In this document: positions 37,415 to 46,166 of the stretch, one piece after another
How positions within the stretch are numbered: position 1 is the stretch's first letter
Layout of the letters: each line of letters opens with the position of its first letter
NCBI RefSeq assembly: GCF_018449795.1
Contig: NZ_JAAVVE010000001.1
Coordinates: 124,001 to 188,000, forward strand
From: Sphingomonas sp. dw_22
GTDB lineage: Bacteria; Pseudomonadota; Alphaproteobacteria; Sphingomonadales; Sphingomonadaceae
Length of the DNA: 64,000 nucleotides
Reading direction: 5' to 3'
Notes under the pieces: model-generated
Database searches by the model: none
What the model saw: only the letters and a program-made list of their open reading frames with translations
Told to the model about the DNA's origin: nothing
Position numbers and translations under genes: made by a program

Positions 37415-37614
37415 CGCAGTGCAACATTACACAGCGCCGTGATCGAGGCCATAGCCCGGAGCGGTAGCGAAAAGCACCCTACCAATAGCCTCCAGATATG
37501 GACGACGCGCCAAGATATGTGCCTGTCCGCACGGCTTCGCCCCCATAGTGCGCATCCGGCCCTGCGTCCGCATGGGGCCGTACCTCGCTTCCTCCGACAC
37601 AGGAGTTCGCCGCC

Positions 37615-39237
37615 ATGACTAGCCGTTCGAAATGCGTTCGCCTGCCGCTGCTGGCTCTTTCCATCGCGATGCTCGCGGCACCCATCGCCGCGCGCCCGTC
37701 GAAGCAGGTCAGCGATATCGTGATTACCGGCGGCACCATCTATGACGGCAGTTCCACCGATCCGATCGTCGGCGACGTGGCGATAGCCGGCGATCGCATC
37801 GTCTATGTCGGCCCGACCGCCAGGAATCCCTATGCGGGCAAGCGCACGATCTCGGCCAAGGGCCTGGTCGTCGCCCCTGGCTTCATCGATCCGCACACCC
37901 ACGCCGATGCCTTCATCACGAGCAAGATTCCGGAGGAGAGGCTCAATCTCGCCTGGATGATGCAGGGGGCGACGACGGTCTTTCTGGGCGTCGACGGCTA
38001 TGGCCAGCCCGGCCGGAAAGTGGCCGTGGACGCCTTTTTCAGGCAGATCGAGGCGCAGAAACCCGGCACCAACGTCGCCACCTATGTCGGCTTCGGTGCC
38101 GTGCGCGGCACCGTGATCGGGGAGGACGACCGCGCGCCGACCGCGGCCGAGCTCGAGACGATGAAAGGGCTGGTCGCCAAGGGCATGTGCGAAGGCGCGC
38201 TGGGCCTGTCCGCCGGGCTCTTCTACGCGCCGCAGAGCTTCGCCAGGACCGACGAAGTGATCGCCCTCGCCAGGGAGGCAGCGGTTCGCGGCGGCATCTA
38301 CGATACGCACCAGCGGGACGAATCATCCTACACGATCGGCGTGATGAACTCGGCGCGCGAGGTCATTTCGATCGGTCGCGGGGCAGGCATACCGGTCCAT
38401 TTCGCGCATTTGAAGGTGCTGGGCATCGATGTGCAGGGCAAGGCGCCCGAGCTCGTCTCGATCATCGAGGCCGCGCGCGCCGAGGGCCTGAACGTGACCG
38501 CCGATCAATATCCGTGGGAAGCCTCCGGCTCCGGCCTCGAGCCCGCATTGCTGCCGCGCTGGGCGGTCGATGGCGGCCGGGCGGCGATGCTCCGGCGATT
38601 TGCCGATCCGGCGCAGCTTGCCCGGATCAAGAGCGAGATGGTCGAGAATCTGCGCCGTCGCGGGGGTGCCGCATCGCTGTTGCTGACTCGCCCGGGGCAT
38701 CCCTGGACGGGAAAACGACTTGGCGAGATCGCCGCCGAATGGGGCGTCGATCCGGTGGCGGCGGCGCTGCGGATCATCACCGAGAGCCCGGACGGCAGCG
38801 CGGTCGTATCGTTCAACATGGCCGAGGGCGATATCAAGCTGCTGATGCGCCAGCCGTGGATCGTCACCAGTTCCGACGGCTCGGCGGGGCATCCCCGCAT
38901 GTATGCGACCTTCCCGCAGAAATACGCGAAATACGTGCTGAAGGAGCACGCCATATCGCTGGCGGAGTTCATCAATTCGAGCACCGGCCGCACCGCCGAC
39001 ATGTTCAAGCTCGAAGGCCGCGGCCATTTGCGGAAGGGCTATTTCGCCGACATCGTCGTGTTCGATCCCGCCGGCTATCGCCCCAGGGCCGATTATGTGC
39101 ACCCCGCCGAACTGACCGTCGGCGTGCGCACCCTGATCGTCAACGGCGCGGTTGCGATAGATCAGGGCAAGCCCACCGGCCTCGCCGCCGGCCGAGGGCT
39201 ACGCCATATCCCGACCGCCGGAACCTGCCCCGCCTGA
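37615..39237 (+). CDS. N-acyl-D-amino-acid deacylase (D-aminoacylase), exported
   Basis: A 540-residue amidohydrolase-superfamily enzyme with a signal peptide ending APIAA. Metal-site motifs are PGFIDPHTHAD (HxH, near residue 95), the cysteine in AKGMCEGALGLSAGLFYAP typical of D-aminoacylases, HQRDES, HFAHLKVLG and SSDGSAGHPR. It hydrolyses N-acyl-D-amino acids to free D-amino acids. It is divergent from the LysR-dgcN-dgcA operon. Export suggests action on substrates brought in by the TonB receptor. Dihydroorotase-like relatives lack the Cys metal ligand seen here. Confidence 0.88.
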   Translation: MTSRSKCVRLPLLALSIAMLAAPIAARPSKQVSDIVITGGTIYDGSSTDPIVGDVAIAGDRIVYVGPTARNPYAGKRTISAKGLVVAPGFIDPHTHADAFITSKIPEERLNLAWMMQGATTVFLGVDGYGQPGRKVAVDAFFRQIEAQKPGTNVATYVGFGAVRGTVIGEDDRAPTAAELETMKGLVAKGMCEGALGLSAGLFYAPQSFARTDEVIALAREAAVRGGIYDTHQRDESSYTIGVMNSAREVISIGRGAGIPVHFAHLKVLGIDVQGKAPELVSIIEAARAEGLNVTADQYPWEASGSGLEPALLPRWAVDGGRAAMLRRFADPAQLARIKSEMVENLRRRGGAASLLLTRPGHPWTGKRLGEIAAEWGVDPVAAALRIITESPDGSAVVSFNMAEGDIKLLMRQPWIVTSSDGSAGHPRMYATFPQKYAKYVLKEHAISLAEFINSSTGRTADMFKLEGRGHLRKGYFADIVVFDPAGYRPRADYVHPAELTVGVRTLIVNGAVAIDQGKPTGLAAGRGLRHIPTAGTCPA

Positions 39238-39333
39238 TCTGGAACGCAGTGCGGGAGAATGGGAAGGCGGCTCCGGCATTGCCGATAGGTTATCGCCCGA
39301 CGGCAACCCGTTTGCATCGGATGACCCCGATGC

Positions 39334-39504
39334 GTGAACGACGATATCGCCCCGCCCGCTTTGGCCGCGCTCACGGCCTTCGAGCTGCCGGTACGCCATG
39401 AACCGGACGGCCTGTCGACGGGGCAACTGGCCGAAACGACGGGGCTGACCCGGAGTAGCTTTTCCAAGCGTCTGGGCCCGGCCCATTACTTCCAAACCCG
39501 CTCT
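39334..39504 (+). pseudogene. Possible fragment of a helix-turn-helix regulator
   Basis: A short frame reads ALAALTAFELPVRHEPDGLS followed by TGQLAETTGLTRSSFSKRL, which looks like the DNA-binding helices of an ArsR-type regulator. The frame then runs into the antisense of the galactose dehydrogenase and loses sense, so the dimer region is missing. Starts with GTG at 39334 without a clear ribosome site. Weak call. Confidence 0.3.
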
Positions 39505-39532
39505 CGAACACGGCTTCGAAGCGTCCGGCCGG

Positions 39533-40480
39533 TCAGAAATCGAAGGCGTCGGTCCGATATTGCCGGGAGACCAGGAACGCGTCCGCCACCAGCTGCAGCG
39601 GGCGCAGGTCGATATCGCTTTCGCCATTGCGGATCAGGGAAGCGAAGTGGCTGTAGAGCCGGGGATATTCGCCGGGATCCTCACCGGGCACCTGTTCCGC
39701 GCCGTCGATGAAGATGCGCTTGCCGCCTTCGGTGAGCTTCAGCGCGCCCGTCTCGGTCATGACCTCGATGTCCCAGCTCTGCGGGCCGGTTTGCAGAAAA
39801 TCGAGATCGAGCGAGACCGGCGCACCGGTCGAAAGGCGCATCGCGATCTGGGCAGCGATCGGCGAATCGCGGTTCTCGGGGACGACGATGGCGCCGCTTT
39901 CGACCATCAGGTCGTCCGGCAGGATCGCCGTGGCGATCGAGAGCGCGTTGATGCCCGGATCGAACACGCCGAAGCCGCCCGGCCCCAGGATCCAGTCCTG
40001 GCCCGGGTGCCACACGCGGATATCCTCACGCCATCGGATCGATGCGCCGGTCACGGTCCGCCCGGCAAGCCAGGCCCGCGCCGAATCGACGCTCGCGGCC
40101 TCGCGCGAATGCCAGCTGGCGAAAAGCGAGACGCCCGCCGCCTCCGCAAGCCGTGCCAGGGAAGCGACTTCCGCAATCGTCGCGCCCGGCGGCTTCTCGA
40201 TCATGACGTGCTTGCCCGCCGCGATGGCCGCGCGGGCGATCCGGTCGCGGCCTCCCGGCGGCGTGCAGATCGATACGGCGTCGATCGGTGGGCCATCGGC
40301 AAGCATGGCCTCGATGCTGTCGAAACCGGGGAGGCCCTCCACGGCGGAATGGCGGCTGGCCGCGGCGGCGAGCACGAAATCGGGCGACGCCGCGATCGAC
40401 GGGAGATGCTGGTCTCGCGCGATCTTCCCGACGCCGACGATTCCCAGCCGGAGGGGATCGGGGAGTTCGATCGCAGTCAT
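39533..40480 (-). CDS. D-galactose 1-dehydrogenase (Gfo/Idh/MocA family)
   Basis: A 315-residue NAD(P)-dependent oxidoreductase. The Rossmann motif LGIVGVGKIARDQHLPSI is at residues 12-29, the catalytic Lys in EKPPGATIAE near residue 96, then REDIRVWHPGQDWILGPGGF and GVFDPGINALSIAT. The pattern closely resembles Pseudomonas galactose 1-dehydrogenase as I remember it. It oxidises D-galactose to galactonolactone. With the GntR gene, SSS carrier, dgoK and dgoA downstream it forms a De Ley-Doudoroff galactose cluster. Arabinose or fucose could also be substrates. Confidence 0.82.
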   Translation of the reverse strand: MTAIELPDPLRLGIVGVGKIARDQHLPSIAASPDFVLAAAASRHSAVEGLPGFDSIEAMLADGPPIDAVSICTPPGGRDRIARAAIAAGKHVMIEKPPGATIAEVASLARLAEAAGVSLFASWHSREAASVDSARAWLAGRTVTGASIRWREDIRVWHPGQDWILGPGGFGVFDPGINALSIATAILPDDLMVESGAIVVPENRDSPIAAQIAMRLSTGAPVSLDLDFLQTGPQSWDIEVMTETGALKLTEGGKRIFIDGAEQVPGEDPGEYPRLYSHFASLIRNGESDIDLRPLQLVADAFLVSRQYRTDAFDF

Positions 40481-40727
40481 TCGGACAGCCCTTGCCCGGG
40501 CAGGGACGACGATCGATCCACGGTGCTTGAATCCTCCGCTTTATTTTTATCTGATAAATCGGCTTTCTATCGATCGGCCTTCGCGCCATCAACCGCGAAA
40601 CGTGGCGATCCCCTGCCGCGCGATAGGATGCCACTCCGATCGAAGCCCCCGAGCGGCCCGCCTGGTGGCGGACTGGCTTCGGGTGCCTCCTCCAAATTCC
40701 GTTCAGGGGCCGCGTGTCCCGATACGA

Positions 40728-41453
40728 TCAGGGAATTGCGGTGGGCGACAAACGGACGAGCTCCATCACGTCCACGATGATGCGCAGCATCGCCGTTCGC
40801 GAGGCCTCCGGATCGCGCGCCTCGATCGCCCGCAGCACCGCCCCATGCGCATCGAGATCGGCGCTGCGGCCCTGGATGCGGTTGGTCAGGCGGATCGAAG
40901 TGCGCAGCGCCGTGTCCACCACGTCGCTGAACTGCGCGAAGAACGGATTGGCCGAGGCCTGCAATATCGCCAGGTGGAAGGCGATATCCGCTTCCAGCGG
41001 ATCGTCGTCGCCCGCGTCCGCCGCGATCATCCGGTCGAAGCCGGTGCGGATCATCTGCAATCCGTTCTTGTCCGCCGCAATCGCCGCCAGGGCGGCGGCG
41101 GCAGGCTCGATCGCGACGCGCAGTTCGTTGAACTCGCGCAGCAGCTTGAGCGAGAATTTCCGCTCGAGCAGCCAGCGCAGCACGTCGGAATCGAACAGGT
41201 TCCAGGCGCTGTCCGGCTGGACGACGGTGCCCTGGCGCGGACGTGCGCTGAGCAGCCCTTTGGTCGTCAGCATCTTGACGGCTTCACGCGTGACGGAACG
41301 GCTCACGCCGTGCTGCTTGGAAAGCTCGGCCTCGGTGGGGAAAGGCGTGCTCGCATAGCCGCCGGTGACGATCATCTTCCCGAGATGATCGAGCAGACCA
41401 TAAGTGAGATTGCGCCCGAGGGACGTCCGGATTTCACCAGGATCTGCCGACAT
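40728..41453 (-). CDS. GntR/FadR-family regulator
   Basis: A 241-residue FadR-subfamily GntR protein. The N-terminal winged helix has FPTEAELSKQHGVSRSVTRE and the wing LSARPRQGTVV; the C-terminal FCD domain has metal-ligand residues in FHLAILQASANPFF and the closing helix. The start at 41453 is chosen for a GAG-rich site and family length; an ATG at 41526 would extend it. It is divergent from the sugar symporter and likely represses the galactose/galactonate genes, as DgoR does in enterics. Confidence 0.85.
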   Translation of the reverse strand: MSADPGEIRTSLGRNLTYGLLDHLGKMIVTGGYASTPFPTEAELSKQHGVSRSVTREAVKMLTTKGLLSARPRQGTVVQPDSAWNLFDSDVLRWLLERKFSLKLLREFNELRVAIEPAAAALAAIAADKNGLQMIRTGFDRMIAADAGDDDPLEADIAFHLAILQASANPFFAQFSDVVDTALRTSIRLTNRIQGRSADLDAHGAVLRAIEARDPEASRTAMLRIIVDVMELVRLSPTAIP

Positions 41454-41486
41454 CGCTTGCACTCGCCATTGCCCCGCTGCTAGGTG

Positions 41487-41499
41487 ATATAGATCATAT
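41487..41499. promoter_or_regulatory. Candidate GntR operator
   Basis: ATAT-AGATC-ATAT, a short dyad in the 105-bp gap between divergent GntR and symporter genes. It is AT-rich against the background and is the only symmetric element there. Confidence 0.35.
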
Positions 41500-41558
41500 A
41501 AATAGGCCACGCGTATTTCATTCATAGCGCTCCGGCCGACCCGGGGGAAGGCATCTGG

Positions 41559-43139
41559 ATGCAGCTCGCTACAATCGATATCCTGGTCGTCGCGGTCTAT
41601 TTCGTGCTCATCTTCGGCCTTGCGCAATATGTCTCGCGTGAAAAGGCGGGTGCCGCGCCCCGGAACACCACCGATTACTTCCTGGCCTCGAAGAACCTTC
41701 CCTGGTGGGCGATCGGCGCATCGCTGATCGCGGCCAATATCTCGGCCGAACAGATCGTCGGCATGTCCGGATCCGGCTATGCCATCGGCCTGGCGATCGC
41801 ATCCTATGAATGGATGGCCGCGCTGACCTTGCTGATCGTCGGCAAATATTTCCTGCCGATCTTCCTGAAGAACGAGATCTACACGATGCCGCAGTTCCTG
41901 GAGCGGCGCTACGGCCCGTCCATCCGGACGCTGATGGCGCTGTTCTGGCTGGCGCTCTACGTCTTCGTGAACCTCACTTCGATCATCTGGCTGGGGTCGA
42001 TCGCCGTCACCAAGGTGGCCGGCATCAACCAGGATCTGGCGCTCGTCATCCTGGGCGCGTTCGCCCTCCTCTATCAGTTGCGCGGCGGGCTGAAGGCAGT
42101 CGCGCTGACCGACATCGTGCAGGTGACGCTGCTGGTGCTCGGCGGCCTGGTCATCGCCGCGCTGACGCTGGGCGAGCTGGGCCGGGGCGCGGGGATGCTC
42201 GCCGGGTTCAGCCAGCTGACCGCGGAGATACCCGATCATTTCCACATGATCCTGAAAAGGGGCGATCCGCACTATATGGACCTCCCCGGCCTTTCGGTGC
42301 TGATCGGCGGTATGTGGATCGCCAACCTCAGCTATTGGGGCTTCAACCAGTATATCATCCAGCGTGCGCTGGCCGCCAAGTCGATCGGCGAGGCGCAGAA
42401 GGGCATCATCTTCGCGGCTTTCCTGAAGCTGCTGATGCCGCTGGTCATCGTCCTGCCGGGCATCGCCGCCGTGGTGCTCGCGCCCGATCTCGCCAAGCCG
42501 GACGAAGCCTATCCGACGATGATGCGCCTGCTGCCCAGCGGCCTGCTCGGCCTGGTGTTCGCGGCGCTGATCGCGGCGATCGTCGCGTCGACCGCGTCGA
42601 AGATCAATTCGATCGCGACGATATTCACCCTCGATCTCTACGCCAAGCATGGCGGCGGCCGGGATCGCGGCGAGGGCAATGAACGCCACCTAGTCTTCGT
42701 CGGCCGGGCCGCGGCGGTGGTGGCGATCATCCTCGCCATCCTCACCGCGCGCCCGCTGGTCGGCAGCTCGGAACAGGCGTTCCAGTTCATCCAGGAATTC
42801 ACCGGCTTCTTCACGCCGGGCATCACCGTCATCTTCCTGCTGGGCCTGTTCTGGAAACGCGCGAACGAGGCCGGGGCGCTGGCCGCGGGCGCCGCTTCGG
42901 TGATCCTCTCCTGGGCGTTCAAGGCGTTCCTGCCGGCGCTGCCCTTCATGGACCGGATGGGGCTGGTCTTCCTGATCGCGCTGGCGCTGGCCGTGACCGT
43001 CTCGCTGGTCACGCGCTCGCGGGCGGACACCGACACCATCGATACCGCCAATGTCAGCTACCGCACCGGCACGTCGTTCAATGTCGGCGCGATCGCCGTC
43101 GTCCTGATCCTGATCGCACTGTACGCGACATGGTGGTGA
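41559..43139 (+). CDS. Sodium:solute symporter (SSS), SGLT-like galactose transporter
   Basis: A 526-residue inner-membrane symporter with about 14 transmembrane segments. The N-terminal DYFLASKNLPWWAIGASLIA and AANISAEQIVGMSGSGYAIG stretches are the SSS signature of sugar (SGLT) carriers, and SYWGFNQYIIQRALAAKS is also SGLT-like. It has the discriminator motif LIAAIVASTASKINSIATIF. GGGGAAGG lies seven bases upstream of the ATG. It is the first gene of the operon with dgoK and dgoA, whose starts overlap. Galactose is the likely substrate from context. Confidence 0.88.
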   Translation: MQLATIDILVVAVYFVLIFGLAQYVSREKAGAAPRNTTDYFLASKNLPWWAIGASLIAANISAEQIVGMSGSGYAIGLAIASYEWMAALTLLIVGKYFLPIFLKNEIYTMPQFLERRYGPSIRTLMALFWLALYVFVNLTSIIWLGSIAVTKVAGINQDLALVILGAFALLYQLRGGLKAVALTDIVQVTLLVLGGLVIAALTLGELGRGAGMLAGFSQLTAEIPDHFHMILKRGDPHYMDLPGLSVLIGGMWIANLSYWGFNQYIIQRALAAKSIGEAQKGIIFAAFLKLLMPLVIVLPGIAAVVLAPDLAKPDEAYPTMMRLLPSGLLGLVFAALIAAIVASTASKINSIATIFTLDLYAKHGGGRDRGEGNERHLVFVGRAAAVVAIILAILTARPLVGSSEQAFQFIQEFTGFFTPGITVIFLLGLFWKRANEAGALAAGAASVILSWAFKAFLPALPFMDRMGLVFLIALALAVTVSLVTRSRADTDTIDTANVSYRTGTSFNVGAIAVVLILIALYATWW

Positions 43140-44020
43140 GCAACGCCGCCTTCATCGCGATCGACTGGGGCACCACCAATCGCCGCGCCTATGCGATCGC
43201 CGCCGATGGCGCGGTGATCGAGACGGTGCGCGACGACAAAGGCGTCCTGGCCGTGCCGCACGAAGCGTTCGCGGGCGAGGTCGCCGGGATTCGGGCGCGG
43301 CTGGGCGACCTGCCGGTGCTGTGCGCGGGCATGGTGGGATCGACGCGCGGATGGGTCGAGGTGCCCTATCGCGCCTGCCCCGCCGGACTCGACGCCTTGG
43401 CCAAGGGGTTGGTCTGGGTCGAGCCGGGCCGCACCGCGATCGTGCCGGGGCTCAGCGTGGACACTCCGGACCGTTGCGACGTGATGCGCGGCGAGGAAGT
43501 GCAGCTGCTGGGCGCGGTTGCCGCCGGCCTGGCGCCTGTTGACGCGTTGCTCTGCCAGCCGGGCACGCATTGCAAATGGGCGCGCCTCCAAAATGGCAGC
43601 GTCGCCGATTTCCGCACCGCCATGACGGGTGAGGTGTTCGCGCTGCTCAAGGCGCACAGCCTGCTCGGCGACTTCCTGAAAGGCACCGTCGCCGACGGAC
43701 CCGCCTTCCGCCAGGGGCTCGCGCTCGCGCAGGACGGCCGGCTCCTGTCCAGCCTGTTCGGCGAGCGCGCGGGCGTCGTGCTCGGCCACCGCGATGCGGA
43801 CGACGTGGCGGCGCGGGTGAGCGGCCTGCTGATCGGCACCGACGTGCGCGAACAGGGCCTGGCCGCCGGGGGGGAAGTGCATATCCTCGCCGACCCGGCG
43901 CTCGGCGGATTATACTCGGCGGCAGTCGCCGCCGCGGGCGGCAGGCCGGTGCTGCTCGACAGCCATGCCGCCTTTACCGCAGGCATCACCGCGATCTGGA
44001 AGGAAAACAATGGACGCTAG
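43130..44020 (+). CDS. dgoK: 2-dehydro-3-deoxygalactonokinase
   Basis: A 296-residue kinase with FIAIDWGTTNRRAYAIA at the start (ATPase-type phosphate loop), LCAGMVGSTRGWVEVPY, and CQPGTHCKWARL, all typical of DgoK. It phosphorylates KDGal to KDPGal. The ATG overlaps the symporter stop by ten bases, and GTG codons at 43133 and 43136 are alternatives. It is followed by the aldolase with an 11-base overlap. The order transporter-kinase-aldolase supports galactose or galactonate catabolism. Confidence 0.9.
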   Translation: MVVSNAAFIAIDWGTTNRRAYAIAADGAVIETVRDDKGVLAVPHEAFAGEVAGIRARLGDLPVLCAGMVGSTRGWVEVPYRACPAGLDALAKGLVWVEPGRTAIVPGLSVDTPDRCDVMRGEEVQLLGAVAAGLAPVDALLCQPGTHCKWARLQNGSVADFRTAMTGEVFALLKAHSLLGDFLKGTVADGPAFRQGLALAQDGRLLSSLFGERAGVVLGHRDADDVAARVSGLLIGTDVREQGLAAGGEVHILADPALGGLYSAAVAAAGGRPVLLDSHAAFTAGITAIWKENNGR

Positions 44021-44645
44021 ACAGACCCTCGCTGCCGCGCTGGAGCGTTGCCCGATCGTCGCGATCCTGCGCGGCGTGAAGCCGGACGAAGTCGAGGCGA
44101 TCACCGAGGCGCTGGTTTCCGCCGGCATCGGCATGATCGAGGTGCCGCTGAACTCGCCCGAGCCCTTCGACAGCGTGTACAAGCTCGTGCACAGCTTCGG
44201 CAAAGACGCATTGATCGGGGCGGGCACCGTGCTGAGCGAAGCCGATGTCGTCCGCGTCGAGAATGTGGGGGCGCGGCTGATTATTTCCCCGAATGTCGAT
44301 CGCGCTGTGATCGCCGCGACGGCCAAGCGCGGAATGGTTTCGCTTCCCGGCTATTTCACGCCCAGCGAAGCATTCGAGGCGATCGGCGCCGGCGCGACCG
44401 GCCTGAAGCTGTTTCCCGCCGAAGCCGGCTCGCCGCGCCTCATCGATGCGCACCGCGCGGTGATTCCGCGCTCCATCCCCATCCTGGCGGTGGGCGGCGT
44501 GACTCCGGATACGCTCGCCGACTGGTGGAAGGCTTGCGAGGGCTTCGGCCTGGGTTCGGGCCTGTACAAGGCCGGCATGAGCCCCGACGAAGTCCGGACG
44601 CGCGCCACGGCCTTCATGGACGCGCTGAGGATCGCTGCGGGCTAA
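44010..44645 (+). CDS. dgoA: 2-dehydro-3-deoxy-6-phosphogalactonate aldolase
   Basis: A 211-residue class I aldolase of the KDPG/KHG family. The Glu in MIEVPLNSPEPF, the GAGTVL turn, the ISPNVDRAVI strand and the Schiff-base Lys in GLKLFPAE are all present. The LNSPEP form and dgoK partner indicate the DgoA type (KDPGal to pyruvate and glyceraldehyde 3-phosphate). The ATG at 44010 follows AGGAAAACA directly. It is the last gene of the operon and converges on the siderophore-interacting protein gene. Confidence 0.9.
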   Translation: MDARQTLAAALERCPIVAILRGVKPDEVEAITEALVSAGIGMIEVPLNSPEPFDSVYKLVHSFGKDALIGAGTVLSEADVVRVENVGARLIISPNVDRAVIAATAKRGMVSLPGYFTPSEAFEAIGAGATGLKLFPAEAGSPRLIDAHRAVIPRSIPILAVGGVTPDTLADWWKACEGFGLGSGLYKAGMSPDEVRTRATAFMDALRIAAG

Positions 44646-44675
44646 TGGGATACTGAGCGCGGACCAACGCTGCCA

Positions 44676-45401
44676 TCAATCGAGCCCGGCCTTGCCCGGC
44701 GCCCAATAGGCCTTGCTCCGCAGGCGGGTGGAGCCGACACCCGCCATTCTCAGCGCGCGATTGAGGCGCTGAATCGCCTGCGCGCGGCCGGTCAGGACGA
44801 AGGTGGCGTCGCCTTGGGCAAGCTGGGTGATCCGGCTCTCGAGGTCCGGCATGTGGCTGCTATCGGCGCGACGTTCGACCAGCGTTGCCGCGCCGAGTGC
44901 GGTCGCCTGCAGGACGGGGCCACATTCGCCCGCATCCGATACCTCGAACAGAAGCTGCGGGGGCGGGGTCCGTCCGGACATGCCGGTGAGCGCCGCCGCC
45001 AACCCGAACGACGTCTCGTCGCCGAACAGGACCAAGGGCCCCTCGATATCGGCGACGTCCAGCGAGCGGCGCGGGCCGAAGAACTGACATTCGTCCCCTT
45101 CCGCCAGCCCGGTCGCCCAATCGCTCCCCGGCCCTGCCCCGTGCGACCAGGCGAGGATGCGCGTGCTGCCGCGCGCGTCCCATTCCATCGGGGTATAGGT
45201 GCGCGCGGTGAAGAGCCCGCCCAGCATCACCTGGATCTTCTGCCCCGGCCTCCAGACGACGCCTTGCAGCGCATCGCCGGCCAGGTCGATCAACCGGAAC
45301 CTCGCCGACAGCGGCTCGACCGCCGTCACGGTCGCAGGCCGCATCAGCCAGCGGATCAGCGTCTTCTCGATCCGCCCCGGCCCGGCACGCATTTCGTTCA
45401 T
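44676..45401 (-). CDS. Siderophore-interacting protein (FAD-dependent ferric reductase)
   Basis: A 241-residue SIP-family flavoprotein. The FAD-binding ARTYTPMEWD is near residue 70, followed by the NAD-binding side with LVLFGDETSFGLAAAL. The family releases iron by reducing ferric siderophores in the cytosol. The start at 45401 overlaps the stop of the Cys-rich protein gene (ATGA). It is the third gene of a minus-strand operon whose promoter faces two Fur-type boxes and the divergent TonB receptor. Confidence 0.88.
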   Translation of the reverse strand: MNEMRAGPGRIEKTLIRWLMRPATVTAVEPLSARFRLIDLAGDALQGVVWRPGQKIQVMLGGLFTARTYTPMEWDARGSTRILAWSHGAGPGSDWATGLAEGDECQFFGPRRSLDVADIEGPLVLFGDETSFGLAAALTGMSGRTPPPQLLFEVSDAGECGPVLQATALGAATLVERRADSSHMPDLESRITQLAQGDATFVLTGRAQAIQRLNRALRMAGVGSTRLRSKAYWAPGKAGLD

Positions 45402-45802
45402 TGCAATCTTCCCTTCACGTCCTGGGTGTCGTCGCGGATCATCGACAGCATGATGCGCGTCGAATGCAGCGCGCAGGCGAAGGCACGGTCCATGCCGCTG
45501 CCCAGGCGGCATGGCCCTATCCGATCGAGCAGGGACGGATCGGCGAGCAAGCGGCACAGCAGATGCTCGTCCACCGACGGCGCAAGCACGCAGCCCGTGC
45601 AGAGCTTGTGATCGAAGCGGCTTTCGCACAGCCGCATCAGGCTGTCGAAGACGGGCGCAAGCATCGCGCAGCCTTCGGGCTCGAACAGCGTGTGCAGCGC
45701 CCGCTGGACCGGACGGCCCCCGTCCCGCGCCTCGCGCCAGCGCCTCGCCGCGGCGAGGACCAGCGCATCGGGAACCGGCGCCGGTGCATATCCCTGGATC
45801 AT
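45398..45802 (-). CDS. Cys-rich protein of unknown function in iron operon
   Basis: A 134-residue soluble protein with seven cysteines, including a CTGC pair near residue 70 and single Cys in EGCAM, RLCESRF, LLCRLL, GPCRLG and FACALH. I do not recognise the family. The Cys pattern could ligate a metal or Fe-S cluster. The start at 45802 is set by an ATGA overlap with the upstream 47-codon gene, and its stop overlaps the SIP start, so it is tightly coupled to iron genes. A role as an iron-release partner or sensor is inference. Confidence 0.65.
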   Translation of the reverse strand: MIQGYAPAPVPDALVLAAARRWREARDGGRPVQRALHTLFEPEGCAMLAPVFDSLMRLCESRFDHKLCTGCVLAPSVDEHLLCRLLADPSLLDRIGPCRLGSGMDRAFACALHSTRIMLSMIRDDTQDVKGRLQ

Positions 45803-45942
45803 GATGCCCTGGCTCCCGTCGCGCGGGGGAACAGCCGCCCCGTCCTCCGGCAATAATCGTCAAGACCGGCGATCCAATTATGGCGAGCGATCGTGACGAT
45901 CGCCGGAAGACTGGCCATCATCGAACGCTTCTTCTCCGCCAT
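45799..45942 (-). CDS. 47-residue small protein, first gene of iron operon
   Basis: A very short gene with a strong GGGAGAGG ribosome site four bases before its ATG, and a stop that overlaps the next gene's ATG (ATGA). The product is basic and mostly hydrophilic (IARHNWIAGLDDYCRRTGRL near the middle) with one cysteine and no membrane segment. It does not look like HemP. Translational context makes it real; function is unknown. It faces two Fur-type boxes. Confidence 0.6.
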   Translation of the reverse strand: MAEKKRSMMASLPAIVTIARHNWIAGLDDYCRRTGRLFPRATGARAS

Positions 45943-45990
45943 GGCGCCTCTCCCGGTCGCTTGCGTGCGACGCATATGGGCATGGCATAT

Positions 45991-46029
45991 TTGCGAACGA
46001 TTCTCAACAATATTGCGAGCGATTCGCAA
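45991..46029. promoter_or_regulatory. Two Fur-type iron boxes in divergent promoter region
   Basis: TTGCGAACGATTCTCAA (45991-46007) and TTGCGAGCGATTCGCAA (46013-46029) are two 17-bp dyads starting 22 bp apart, about two helix turns. They resemble alphaproteobacterial Fur boxes and lie between the SIP operon and the TonB receptor, so one regulator could control both directions. Confidence 0.65.
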
Positions 46030-46166
46030 AAAGTAAATGGTCAGAACGTCGCGCCAACATATTCACTCATGAGAGAATTAGTATTGCGAAAGGCCGCACT
46101 TTGCTGCAGCTTAGATGGGGTGAGCGCCGAAGAGCGCCGACCGGAGAGAGATGTGGGGAGGATTTT

